Of a stretch of DNA of 6,100 nucleotides, positions 1 through 5,862 are shown one piece after another. This stretch comes from an uncultured beta proteobacterium (GTDB lineage Bacteria; Pseudomonadota; Gammaproteobacteria; Burkholderiales; Burkholderiaceae_C), in the NCBI GenBank assembly GCA_903870955.1, contig CAIQEX010000638.1, positions 1-6,100 of the forward strand. The letters are read 5' to 3'. Made by a program: the position numbers and the translations under genes. The notes beneath the pieces were generated by a model, which was given only the letters and a program-made list of their open reading frames with translations, did no database searches and was not told where the DNA came from. Position 1 is the stretch's first letter, and every line of letters begins with the position of its first letter.

Positions 1-50
1 AGCGCCCTGCCCCCGAGGAGGCGCCTTTTCCCTTGGGGCGGCCCGGAGGT
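1..50. repeat. GC-rich imperfect palindrome downstream of the CoA ligase gene
   Basis: CCCCGAGG (11-18) and CCTTGGGG (31-38) form an 8-bp stem with one G-T wobble around a 12-nt loop. Flanks CTGCCCCC and GGGGCGGCCCGG add further partial pairing. The wording (GGCCGCCCCAAGGGAAAAGGCGCC... on the minus strand) again recalls dispersed intergenic palindromes of Comamonadaceae. It may be cut by the window edge. It could serve as a transcription barrier at the operon end. Confidence 0.5.
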
Positions 51-68
51 AAAACCGGCGATGGCCCC

Positions 69-125
69 GTTCCATCCTGCAGTCGGGCGGGCTGACAAAG
101 TGCCCGTTTGATTTCAAGATGGAAC
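69..125 (-). other. Nested inverted repeats at the 3' end of the CoA ligase gene
   Basis: GTTCCATC (69-76) and GATGGAAC (118-125) are exact 8-bp reverse complements; the right arm just touches the ligase stop codon. Inside them CGGGC (88-92) and GCCCG (102-106) form a second 5-bp stem. The whole could fold into a branched hairpin at the transcript end. No T-run follows, so if it ends transcription it is not by the simple intrinsic mode. Confidence 0.4.
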
Positions 126-1378
126 TATTTGTAGCTGCGGATATCGTCAATCACCTTGCCATCGTTCGGCAGTGAACCGGGGGCGTGAAACTCCACCGCG
201 CCGCGCAGTTTGGTGATATCGCGAATCGCTTCACCGACACGGGCGGTCAGCGCAGCGTCGTTAGAGGCCGACTCCACCTTCAGTGTCATCACATCGTTGG
301 CCATCTCACCACTCACCACCAGACGTGCGCGCTGGAGTTCTGGAAAGCGCTTGACGACCTCATCCACCTGCTTGGGATGCACAAACATGCCGCGAATCTT
401 GGTGGTCTGATCGGCCCGGCCCATCCAGCCCTTGATCCGGGTGTTGGTGCGACCAGTCGGGCAAGAGCCCGGTAACACGGCCGACAGGTCGCCCGTGCCA
501 AATCGAATCAGCGGGTAATCGGGGTTGAGCGTAGTCACCACCAATTCGCCCACTTCACCTTCAGCCACCGGGTCACCCGTACCGGGACGCACGATTTCCA
601 CAATGACCCCTTCGTCCAACACCAGGCCTTCGCGCGCCTCGGTTTCATAGGCGATCAAGCCCAAGTCAGCCGTGGCATAGCACTGGTATCCGGCAATGCC
701 GTGGGCGGTGAACCAGTCGCGCAGCGAGGGCGGATAGGCCTCGCCACCGAACATGGCCTTCTTTACGCTCGGCAATGTCAGACCCAGTTCTTCGGCTTTT
801 TCGACAATGATCTTCAAAAAGCTGGGCGTGCCGATATAGCCGGCCGGTTGCAATTCGCGCATGGCCTGAACCTGCTGCTCGGTTTGGCCGGTGCCTCCAG
901 GAAACACGCTGCAGCCCATGGCGTGGGCACCGGTTTCCATCATCGAGCCGGCCGGTACGAAGTGGTAGCTGAAGGAGTTATGAATCAACTCGCCCGGCCG
1001 GAAGCCCGCTGCATAGATGGCCCGCGCCATGCGCCAGTAGTCTTTGGCCGTACCTTCGGGCTCATAAATGGGCCCTGGACTGGCGAACACCCTCGGCATC
1101 TTTGCGCCATAACCAATGGCGCTGAAGCCACCAAACACATTGCCCCCCGCAGCGCGTGCAGCCTGCTGGCGCTCCTGCAACTCGGATTTGCGGATCACCG
1201 GCAGTTTGGCCAACGCCGCACGGCTGGTGATCCGGGTCGGATCGACATCCGTCAGCAAAGTCGCAAAGGCCGACGACGACTGTTTGGCTTGGGCGATCTG
1301 GGCAGGCAAAGCGGCCAGCAGTGCGGCTTCGCGCGTCTGTGAGTCGCGGGTTTCCAGTGAATCAAAAAATGGGGCCAC
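125..1378 (-). CDS. PaaK-like adenylate-forming CoA ligase (phenylacetate-CoA ligase family)
   Basis: This 417-residue protein resembles phenylacetate-CoA ligase, which activates an aryl or other organic acid with ATP and CoA. The length is close to the roughly 430 of PaaK. In order: GTPSFLKI (183-190, PaaK TPSY region), FGGEAYPPSLRDWF (210-223), YATADLG (234-240, for YGLSE), GELVVTTLNPDYPLIRFGTGDLS (277-299, with the ATP-ribose-binding Asp), GRADQTTKIRGMFVHPKQVDEV (320-341, hinge/C-domain) and GKVIDDIR (407-414, with the adenylation Lys at 408). The usual Ser/Thr/Gly-rich P-loop SSGTTGxP is absent: the aligned stretch reads FASPGPIYEPEG (98-109), and the YGLSE glutamate is Asp. The frame runs on to a TTG at 1432, but the extra 18 residues look non-coding. 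It is last in a transporter operon, so it probably acts on the imported acid. Activity is not assured. Confidence 0.85.
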   Translation of the reverse strand: MAPFFDSLETRDSQTREAALLAALPAQIAQAKQSSSAFATLLTDVDPTRITSRAALAKLPVIRKSELQERQQAARAAGGNVFGGFSAIGYGAKMPRVFASPGPIYEPEGTAKDYWRMARAIYAAGFRPGELIHNSFSYHFVPAGSMMETGAHAMGCSVFPGGTGQTEQQVQAMRELQPAGYIGTPSFLKIIVEKAEELGLTLPSVKKAMFGGEAYPPSLRDWFTAHGIAGYQCYATADLGLIAYETEAREGLVLDEGVIVEIVRPGTGDPVAEGEVGELVVTTLNPDYPLIRFGTGDLSAVLPGSCPTGRTNTRIKGWMGRADQTTKIRGMFVHPKQVDEVVKRFPELQRARLVVSGEMANDVMTLKVESASNDAALTARVGEAIRDITKLRGAVEFHAPGSLPNDGKVIDDIRSYK

Positions 1379-1387
1379 AGCCGATAT

Positions 1388-1393
1388 CTCCTT
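1388..1393 (-). promoter_or_regulatory. Shine-Dalgarno that fixes the GTG start of the CoA ligase
   Basis: AAGGAG on the minus strand lies 9 nt before a GTG at 1376-1378. It is a near-consensus site and the only good one near the 5' end of this frame. It decides for the GTG over the upstream TTG at 1430-1432. Confidence 0.8.
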
Positions 1394-1439
1394 AATCAAT
1401 CGATGCGCGGGTGGCCAAGCAAAGCGAGCCAACCTTCCA

Positions 1440-1530
1440 AAAACACCGCGGAACCGGCTTTGCCGGGCCGCTGGTGTTGCCCCCGGCGAGGGGGGAACAG
1501 GCTACACGCAGTGAGCCTGGACGGGGGTGT
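1440..1530. repeat. GC-rich palindromic intergenic repeat element between livF and the CoA ligase gene
   Basis: Three stems lie in a row here. The first is GCGG-aa-CCGGC-ttt-GCCGG-g-CCGC (1448-1471). The second is CCCCC (1480-1484) with GGGGG (1490-1495 region). The third is CAGGCT (1498-1503) with AGCCTG (1514-1519). The make-up (CCGCGGAACCGGCTTTGCCGGGCCGC, then a C-run/G-run hairpin) resembles dispersed palindromic repeats I associate with Comamonadaceae intergenic regions; this is memory, not a search. Lying inside the operon, it could slow or partly stop transcription into the ligase gene, although no T-run follows on the minus strand. Confidence 0.6.
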
Positions 1531-1536
1531 GCCCAT

Positions 1537-2349
1537 CTATGCCAACCAACGCTTGCGGCGCTTATAGCTTTTGACATCCTTGAAGCTCTTGCGCTCACCA
1601 CCGCCGACACCCAGATAAAACTCTTTCACGTCTTCATTGCTGCGCAGGTCCGCCGCCGCACCGTCCATCACCACCCGCCCGGATTCCATGATGTAGCCGT
1701 AGTCGGCGTACTTGAGGGCCATGTTGGTGTTCTGTTCAGCCAGCAAAAAGGTGACCTTTTCCTTGGCGTTGAGGTCTTTCACAATCTCGAACACTTCCTC
1801 CACAATCTGCGGCGCCAGCCCCATGGAAGGCTCGTCGAGCAACACCATGCTGGGATTGGTCATCAGCGCTCGGCCAATGGCGCACATCTGTTGCTCACCA
1901 CCGGACGTATAGGCGGCTTGGCTGGTACGCCGTGTTTTTAGACGTGGAAAATAGTTGTAAACCTTTTCCAAATTGGCGTCGATCTCGGCCTTGCTCTTGC
2001 GGGTGTAACCGCCGGTCAGCAGGTTTTCTTCAATCGTCAGGTGGGCGAAGCAGTGCCGCCCTTCCATCACCTGCACCACGCCACGCTTGACCAGATCGGC
2101 CGGCGACAGGTTTTCAATCCGCTCACCGCGCAGCTCGATCGAGCCTTTGGTGACCTCGCCGCGCTCACCGGCGAGCAAATTGGAGACAGCGCGCAAGGTG
2201 GTGGTCTTACCCGCACCATTGCCTCCCAGAATGGCCACGATGCCCCCCTCTGGAACCTGCAGCGACACACCCTTGAGCACCAGGATGACGTGGTTGTAAA
2301 TGACTTCAATGCCATTCACGTTCAAAACAATGTTTTTGGGTTCACTCAT
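1537..2349 (-). CDS. livF: LivF-type ABC transporter ATPase
   Basis: This is the second ATPase of the importer, 270 residues from the preferred ATG. Walker A is GGNGAGKT (42-49), the Q-loop is QVMEGRHCF (from 93), the signature is TSGGEQQM (148-155), and Walker B is MVLLDEPSMGL (168-178) with catalytic Glu at 173. The H-loop histidine is replaced by Gln in LLAEQNTNMAL, as is usual for LivF. The frame stays open upstream to a TTG at 2373 (eight more residues, with an ATG at 2364). Those starts sit in or next to the 12-bp hairpin and lack a ribosome site, whereas MSEPKNIVLNVNGIEVIYNHVI matches the expected start. The C-terminus carries a basic tail (KSFKDVKSYKRRKRWLA) beyond the core fold, about 15-20 residues longer than E. 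coli LivF as I remember it. Confidence 0.94.
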   Translation of the reverse strand: MSEPKNIVLNVNGIEVIYNHVILVLKGVSLQVPEGGIVAILGGNGAGKTTTLRAVSNLLAGERGEVTKGSIELRGERIENLSPADLVKRGVVQVMEGRHCFAHLTIEENLLTGGYTRKSKAEIDANLEKVYNYFPRLKTRRTSQAAYTSGGEQQMCAIGRALMTNPSMVLLDEPSMGLAPQIVEEVFEIVKDLNAKEKVTFLLAEQNTNMALKYADYGYIMESGRVVMDGAAADLRSNEDVKEFYLGVGGGERKSFKDVKSYKRRKRWLA

Positions 2350-2358
2350 AGTGCAAAT

Positions 2359-2362
2359 TTCC
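2359..2362 (-). promoter_or_regulatory. Weak Shine-Dalgarno of livF
   Basis: GGAA on the minus strand lies 9 nt before the preferred livF ATG (2347-2349). It is weaker than the other ribosome sites in the operon. Together with the upstream hairpin it may keep ATPase synthesis below that of the binding protein. Confidence 0.45.
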
Positions 2363-2369
2363 ATAGAGA

Positions 2370-2406
2370 CCAATTGAAAGACCCGCCAAGCGACTCTTTC
2401 AATTGG
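2370..2406 (-). promoter_or_regulatory. Perfect 12-bp inverted repeat (stem-loop) between binding-protein gene and livF
   Basis: Arms CCAATTGAAAGA (2370-2381) and TCTTTCAATTGG (2395-2406) are exact reverse complements around a 13-nt loop (2382-2394). In the transcript this gives an uninterrupted 12-bp hairpin 27 nt after the binding-protein stop and 20 nt before the livF ATG. No T-run follows on the minus strand (TCTCTATGG comes next), so it is not a standard intrinsic terminator. Hairpins in this place are known in other importer operons to protect the binding-protein mRNA from 3' decay and so raise it above the membrane subunits. That role is inferred here. A protein-binding operator is the alternative reading. 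Confidence 0.75.
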
Positions 2407-2408
2407 CA

Positions 2409-2420
2409 GCCCTTGCGGGC
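2409..2420 (-). other. Small stem-loop with GCAA tetraloop after the binding-protein stop
   Basis: On the minus strand the sequence GCCC-GCAA-GGGC forms a 4-bp stem closed by a GNRA-type tetraloop. It lies 13 nt after the binding-protein stop and 2 nt before the larger 12-bp stem-loop. It is short and could be chance, but its position in tandem with the larger hairpin makes it worth recording. Confidence 0.4.
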
Positions 2421-2433
2421 CACCAACGGTGTG

Positions 2434-3765
2434 CTAACTCTGGCAGTCGGACGGATCGCGACGTGTCAGCTTCTTGTCGCCCAGGTACTTGTCGGCACCG
2501 GCTTTGACCATGGGCTTGATGATTTGCTCATCGGCCTGGTACCAGTCAGCCCCTACGTTCCACTTGGCGCCGTCCCAGGTCTGCACGCGGGCCCAAGTGG
2601 AACCCATGTGGTCAGCACAGCTGGTGCTGATGGGGCGGATCACTCCGGTCAGACCCAGCGTGGCCAGCTTCTTGTCATCGAGTGCCAGGTTTTCCAGACC
2701 CCAGCGCACTTGCTCGCCGGTCATGACCTTGCCTTTGCCGTAGCGCTCTTGCGCACGGCGCACAGCTTCCACGCCCAAGGCCTGGATGATTACGCCGCGG
2801 GTGTACAGCACCTGACCCACTTCATCTTTCGGACCAGTGCCCTGACCCTTGTCGTGGACGAATTTCAGGATGTCCTGGATCACCTTGGGCTGGGTGCCCG
2901 AAGTGTTCAAAGCCAGCGCGTTATAGCCCTTGGCACCTTCACCCACGTCCTTCACGTCCGGCTCAGCACCGGCCCACCACACGCCATACATCTTGTCGCG
3001 TGGGAAACCCGTGGCTTGCGCTTCCTTGAGGGCGGTGGAATTCATCACACCCCAGCCCCACAACAGGACGTAGTCAGGTCGGTTCTGGCGCACTTGCAAC
3101 CAGGCAGCCTTCTGGTCCACGCCAGGTGCCGTCACAGGAATTTTGGCCAAGTCAAAGCCAAGTTGGCGCGCGCGTTCTTCCAGCAATGGAATCGGCTCTT
3201 TTCCAAACGGACTGTCGTGATAGACCAAGGTGATCTTCTTCCCCTTGAGTTTTTCCAGACCACCTTCTTTTTTACCCAGGTGCTGAATCAGGATGTCGGC
3301 ACCGGTCCAGTAGCTGCCCATCAGCGGAAAATTCCACTTGAAGGCCTGGCCGTCCTGCGCCACAGAAAGGCCATAACCCAGGGTAACCAGGGGCACTTTG
3401 TCGTTTACGACCTTTTCGGTCAGCGCGAAAGTAATGCCCGTCGCTTGCGGGTCAAACAGCGCCACGCCGGGCTTGCTCTTCAGGCGCTCGTAGCATTCCA
3501 CACCGCGGTCCGTGGCGTAACCGGTTTCACACTCTTCAAAGGTGAGCTTGACACCGTTTACACCGCCATCGCGGGCATTGATCATTTTGAGGTAATCCTG
3601 CTTGCCGTTGGCCCATGGCACCCCATTGGGCGCATAGGGTCCTGTCCGGTAGGACAGCAACGGAAAGAACTGTTCCTTGGCCTGGGCAAAGGCGCTAGGC
3701 GCTGCCAGGGTGGAAGCAACAGCCACCATCAAGGCGGCGGAGCGGGCGAGGGAATAAAGCTTCAT
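2434..3765 (-). CDS. Periplasmic substrate-binding protein of Leu/Ile/Val type (COG0683)
   Basis: This 443-residue exported protein captures the transporter's substrate in the periplasm and delivers it to LivH/LivM. A clear signal peptide is present: MKLYSLAR, a hydrophobic core, then AAPSAFA with predicted cleavage near residue 27 before QAKEQF. The mature part fits the type-1 periplasmic-binding (Peripla_BP_6) fold: FFPLLSYRTGPYAPNGVPWANGKQDYLKMIN at the start, GVKLTFEECETGYATDRGVECYERL (71-95), VPLVTLGYGLSVAQDG (124-139), KKITLVYHDSPFGKEPIPLLEERA (176-199) and DYVLLWGWGVMNSTALKEA (231-249). Four cysteines (79, 91, 383, 441) could form two disulfides. The length is somewhat above that of classic LivJ/LivK. 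Its place between livM and livF, beside a CoA ligase, suggests an organic or aromatic acid ligand, but the pocket cannot be read by eye. A perfect stem-loop lies just after its stop codon. Confidence 0.93.
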   Translation of the reverse strand: MKLYSLARSAALMVAVASTLAAPSAFAQAKEQFFPLLSYRTGPYAPNGVPWANGKQDYLKMINARDGGVNGVKLTFEECETGYATDRGVECYERLKSKPGVALFDPQATGITFALTEKVVNDKVPLVTLGYGLSVAQDGQAFKWNFPLMGSYWTGADILIQHLGKKEGGLEKLKGKKITLVYHDSPFGKEPIPLLEERARQLGFDLAKIPVTAPGVDQKAAWLQVRQNRPDYVLLWGWGVMNSTALKEAQATGFPRDKMYGVWWAGAEPDVKDVGEGAKGYNALALNTSGTQPKVIQDILKFVHDKGQGTGPKDEVGQVLYTRGVIIQALGVEAVRRAQERYGKGKVMTGEQVRWGLENLALDDKKLATLGLTGVIRPISTSCADHMGSTWARVQTWDGAKWNVGADWYQADEQIIKPMVKAGADKYLGDKKLTRRDPSDCQS

Positions 3766-3835
3766 AAGTCTCTCCTAAAGTTGGTTTGTTGAAGCACGGG
3801 AAAAAATAGTTCGGGACGCTTGGAAAAAACAAAAA
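3766..3835 (-). other. livM-to-binding-protein gap with U-rich tracts
   Basis: This 70-nt intergenic gap, read on the minus strand, begins right after the livM stop with T5-G-T6 (3824-3835) and has a second T6 tract (3801-3806). I see no clear stem in front of the T tracts, so it does not look like an intrinsic terminator. In the RNA it would be a mostly unstructured U-rich leader ahead of the binding-protein gene, a plausible place for RNase cleavage, but that is inference. Confidence 0.4.
3772..3776 (-). promoter_or_regulatory. Shine-Dalgarno of the substrate-binding protein gene
   Basis: AGGAG on the minus strand, within TAGGAGAGACTT, lies 6 nt before the ATG at 3763-3765. It is the best-matching ribosome site among the transporter genes, fitting a binding protein that must be made in excess of the membrane parts. 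Confidence 0.8.
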
Positions 3836-4912
3836 CTAATGGGGGAACGGCCATAGGCGCAACTTCTGTTTGCCAATGGCCCAGAGTTTGGCCAGACCAT
3901 GGGGCTCCACGATCAGGAACCAGACAATCAGGCCGCCAAACACCATCAATTCGGCATGCGAAACACTGGCGGTGGATATCTCAAAGCCGAACAGTCCGGC
4001 AATCGCCGGCAAGAATAAATTCAGGGCAATCGGCAGCACGACAATGAAGGCGGCACCAAAGAAGCTGCCCATGATGGAACCCATGCCGCCGATGATGACC
4101 ATGAACAGCATCTTGAAAGACTGGTCCACGGAAAAAGCGGCCGGCTCCCAGGCACCCAGATAAATAAATGCCCACAGACCACCGGCCAAGCCCACGATAA
4201 AGGAACTGACCGCAAAAGCGCTGAGCTTGGCGTACATCGGGCGAATGCCAATCACCGCGGCGGCCACATCCATGTCGCGGATGGCCATCCATTCACGACC
4301 GACTGCACCGCGCACCAGGTTCTTGGCCAGAAGCGCAATCACCGCCAACATCACCAGACAAAACCAGTATTTGGCCACCGGGCTCTCCAGCGAAAGCCCA
4401 AACACCTGCAGGTTGTTGACGGACACCGAACCCGACGATGAGTTATTGGTAAACCACTGCACGCGCAAAAAAAGCCAATCGGCAAAAAACTGCGCCGCCA
4501 GAGTGGCCACTGCCAGGTACAAGCCCTTGACCCGTAAACTGGGCAGGCCAAAAAGCATGCCAAACAACATGGCACAAACGCCGCCCAAAACCAACGCGAC
4601 GATCAAAGGCATGCCGTCAATACGCACAAAAAAGTTGTATGCCGCATAGGCACCCACCGCCATGAAGGCACCGGAACCCAACGAAATTTGACCGCAGTAA
4701 CCGACCAGAATATTCACCCCGATGGCCGCCAGCGAGAAGATCAGAAAGGGAATCAGGATGGCGCGGAAGATGTAGTCGCTGGCCAGCATGGGGACCACCG
4801 CAAAGCCCACCACCAACAGCAGCAGCATGGCAATGCGGTCCTGCAGGATCGGCAGAATCTGCTGATCCGCGCGGTAGGTGGTTTTGAATTGGCCGTTTTC
4901 TCTGTAAAACAT
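3836..4912 (-). CDS. livM: LivM-type ABC transporter permease
   Basis: This 358-residue permease is the second pore subunit of the importer. A polar N-terminal cytoplasmic segment of about 25 residues (MFYRENGQFKTTYRADQQ...) precedes the first membrane helix. About nine to ten hydrophobic segments follow, including 28-44, 50-70, 82-96, 101-124, 130-150, 182-200, 229-252, 267-304 and 320-336. Diagnostic LivM motifs are ILVGYCGQISLGSGAFMAVGAY (68-89), LPSLRVKGLYLAVATLA (123-139), the coupling loop GREWMAIRDMDVAAAVIGI (205-223) and GGMGSIMGSFFGAA (275-288). The ATG at 4910-4912 starts 10 nt after livH. The short basic C-terminus ends in Pro-Phe-Pro-His. The reading is confident as LivM family; the substrate is unknown. 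A 70-nt gap separates it from the binding-protein gene, longer than the preceding junctions. Confidence 0.95.
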   Translation of the reverse strand: MFYRENGQFKTTYRADQQILPILQDRIAMLLLLVVGFAVVPMLASDYIFRAILIPFLIFSLAAIGVNILVGYCGQISLGSGAFMAVGAYAAYNFFVRIDGMPLIVALVLGGVCAMLFGMLFGLPSLRVKGLYLAVATLAAQFFADWLFLRVQWFTNNSSSGSVSVNNLQVFGLSLESPVAKYWFCLVMLAVIALLAKNLVRGAVGREWMAIRDMDVAAAVIGIRPMYAKLSAFAVSSFIVGLAGGLWAFIYLGAWEPAAFSVDQSFKMLFMVIIGGMGSIMGSFFGAAFIVVLPIALNLFLPAIAGLFGFEISTASVSHAELMVFGGLIVWFLIVEPHGLAKLWAIGKQKLRLWPFPH

Positions 4913-4919
4913 TTTTTAT

Positions 4920-4924
4920 CTCTC
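4920..4924 (-). promoter_or_regulatory. Shine-Dalgarno of livM overlapping livH stop
   Basis: GAGAG on the minus strand lies 7 nt before the livM ATG and shares bases with the livH TGA stop (4923-4925). It is a moderate match to the anti-Shine-Dalgarno. The arrangement repeats the livG-livH junction and suggests coupled translation of the two pore subunits. Confidence 0.6.
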
Positions 4925-5849
4925 AAACGCGGTCAATAATTTTTTCGCCGAACAGGCCTTGGGGCCGGATCAGCAGGAACCCGAGCGCCAACACATAGGC
5001 AAACCAGATTTCAATACCGCCACCGACAAATGGCCCCAGGTACACCTCGGACAGCTTCTCTCCAACACCAATGATGAGACCACCCACAATGGCACCGGGT
5101 ACCGACGTCAGGCCGCCCAGAATCACCACAGGCAGAGCACGCAACGCCACGGTCGTCAGCGAAAACTGCACGCCCAATTTGCTGCCCCATATCATTCCGG
5201 CTACCAACGCCACCACACCGGCCACACACCAGACAATGACCCAGATACGGTTCAGTGGAATCCCAATGCTTTGCGCCGCCTGGTGGTCATCCGCCACGGC
5301 GCGCAGGGCTCGACCGGTGCCCGTCTTCTGGAAGAACAGGCTTAGCATGGCCACCAGAACCGCAGCAATAATGGCGGCGTAAAAGTCTTCCTTGTTGATC
5401 AGGATGCCGCCCTGGAAGGTGCTTTCAAGAATCATCACCGGGTCCTTGGGCATGCCGATGTCAATCTTGTAGATGCTGCTGCCAAACAGCGATTGCCCCA
5501 TGCCTTCCAGGAAATAGGTGATGCCCAAGGTAGCCATCAGCAGCGTGGTGCCCTCCTGGTTAACCAGATGGCGCAACACCAGACGCTCGATGATCCAGGC
5601 CACCATAAACATCACCACGCCGGCGGCAATGAAGGCCAACAGGTTGACCACATAAAAGTCGGTAATGCCGAGCGCAGGAATCCACTCCGAGAAGCGCGCC
5701 ATCGCCAGCGCTGCGAACAGCACCATGGCGCCCTGCGCGAAGTTGAAAACGCCAGAGGCCTTGTAAATCAGCACAAAGCCCAGCGCCACCAGCGAATACA
5801 GCATGCCGGCCATCAGACCGCCCAGTAGAGTTTCAAGAAAGAAAGCCAT
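4923..5849 (-). CDS. livH: LivH-type ABC transporter permease
   Basis: This 308-residue inner-membrane permease belongs to the branched-chain amino acid/organic acid ABC importer class (BPD_transp_2 fold) and is one half of the translocation pore with LivM. The length fits LivH. Hydrophobic stretches at about 6-30, 38-52, 64-90, 102-120, 157-173, 202-224, 235-262 and 280-296 suggest about eight membrane segments. The N-terminal GLMAGMLYSLVALGFVLIYK and ASGVFNFAQGAM are hallmark LivH segments. The cytoplasmic coupling loop is seen around 176-202 (TGTGRALRAVADDHQAAQSIGI), and GGLTSVPGAIVGG (245-257) is the conserved Gly-rich motif. The ATG at 5847-5849 has a good ribosome site. It lies 11 nt after livG and 10 nt before livM. 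The transported substrate cannot be told from this protein. Confidence 0.95.
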   Translation of the reverse strand: MAFFLETLLGGLMAGMLYSLVALGFVLIYKASGVFNFAQGAMVLFAALAMARFSEWIPALGITDFYVVNLLAFIAAGVVMFMVAWIIERLVLRHLVNQEGTTLLMATLGITYFLEGMGQSLFGSSIYKIDIGMPKDPVMILESTFQGGILINKEDFYAAIIAAVLVAMLSLFFQKTGTGRALRAVADDHQAAQSIGIPLNRIWVIVWCVAGVVALVAGMIWGSKLGVQFSLTTVALRALPVVILGGLTSVPGAIVGGLIIGVGEKLSEVYLGPFVGGGIEIWFAYVLALGFLLIRPQGLFGEKIIDRV

Positions 5850-5857
5850 TCTGTGAT

Positions 5858-5862
5858 TCCTT
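5858..5862 (-). promoter_or_regulatory. Shine-Dalgarno of livH overlapping livG stop
   Basis: AAGGA on the minus strand lies 8 nt before the livH ATG and shares bases with the livG TAA stop. This fixes the livH start and suggests translational coupling. Confidence 0.75.

Noticed and set aside
701..1342. Plus-strand open frame of 213 codons opposite the CoA ligase
   Set aside because: It lies wholly within a well-supported gene on the other strand, with no ribosome site and no recognisable motif; it is a shadow frame.
1879..1910. Threonine instead of leucine in the LivF ABC signature (TSGGEQQ)
   Set aside because: The Ser-Gly-Gly-Glu-Gln core is intact and the first position varies among LivF-like ATPases, so it does not suggest loss of function.
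2350..2373. Longer livF reading from TTG (2373) or ATG (2364)
   Set aside because: The TTG falls within the hairpin arm and neither codon has a ribosome site. The sequence from the ATG at 2349 matches the expected LivF beginning.
2041..3792. Very long open frame (583 codons) on the plus strand opposite the binding-protein gene
   Set aside because: It spans the binding-protein gene, the intergenic hairpin and part of livF. The protein is rich in His/Gln/Gly with no recognisable domain, signal or ribosome site. It is the usual antisense shadow of a strongly codon-biased GC-rich gene.
3803..3832. Possible internal promoter before the binding-protein gene (TTGTTT, 18-nt spacer, TATTTT on the minus strand)
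   Set aside because: The matches to the -35 and -10 consensus are weak and arise from T-runs. Any T-rich gap would give as good a match. It cannot be supported without transcription-start data.
3824..3835. T5-G-T6 tract right after the livM stop as an intrinsic terminator
   Set aside because: I find no GC-rich stem immediately upstream in the end of livM, so the tract alone does not make a terminator.
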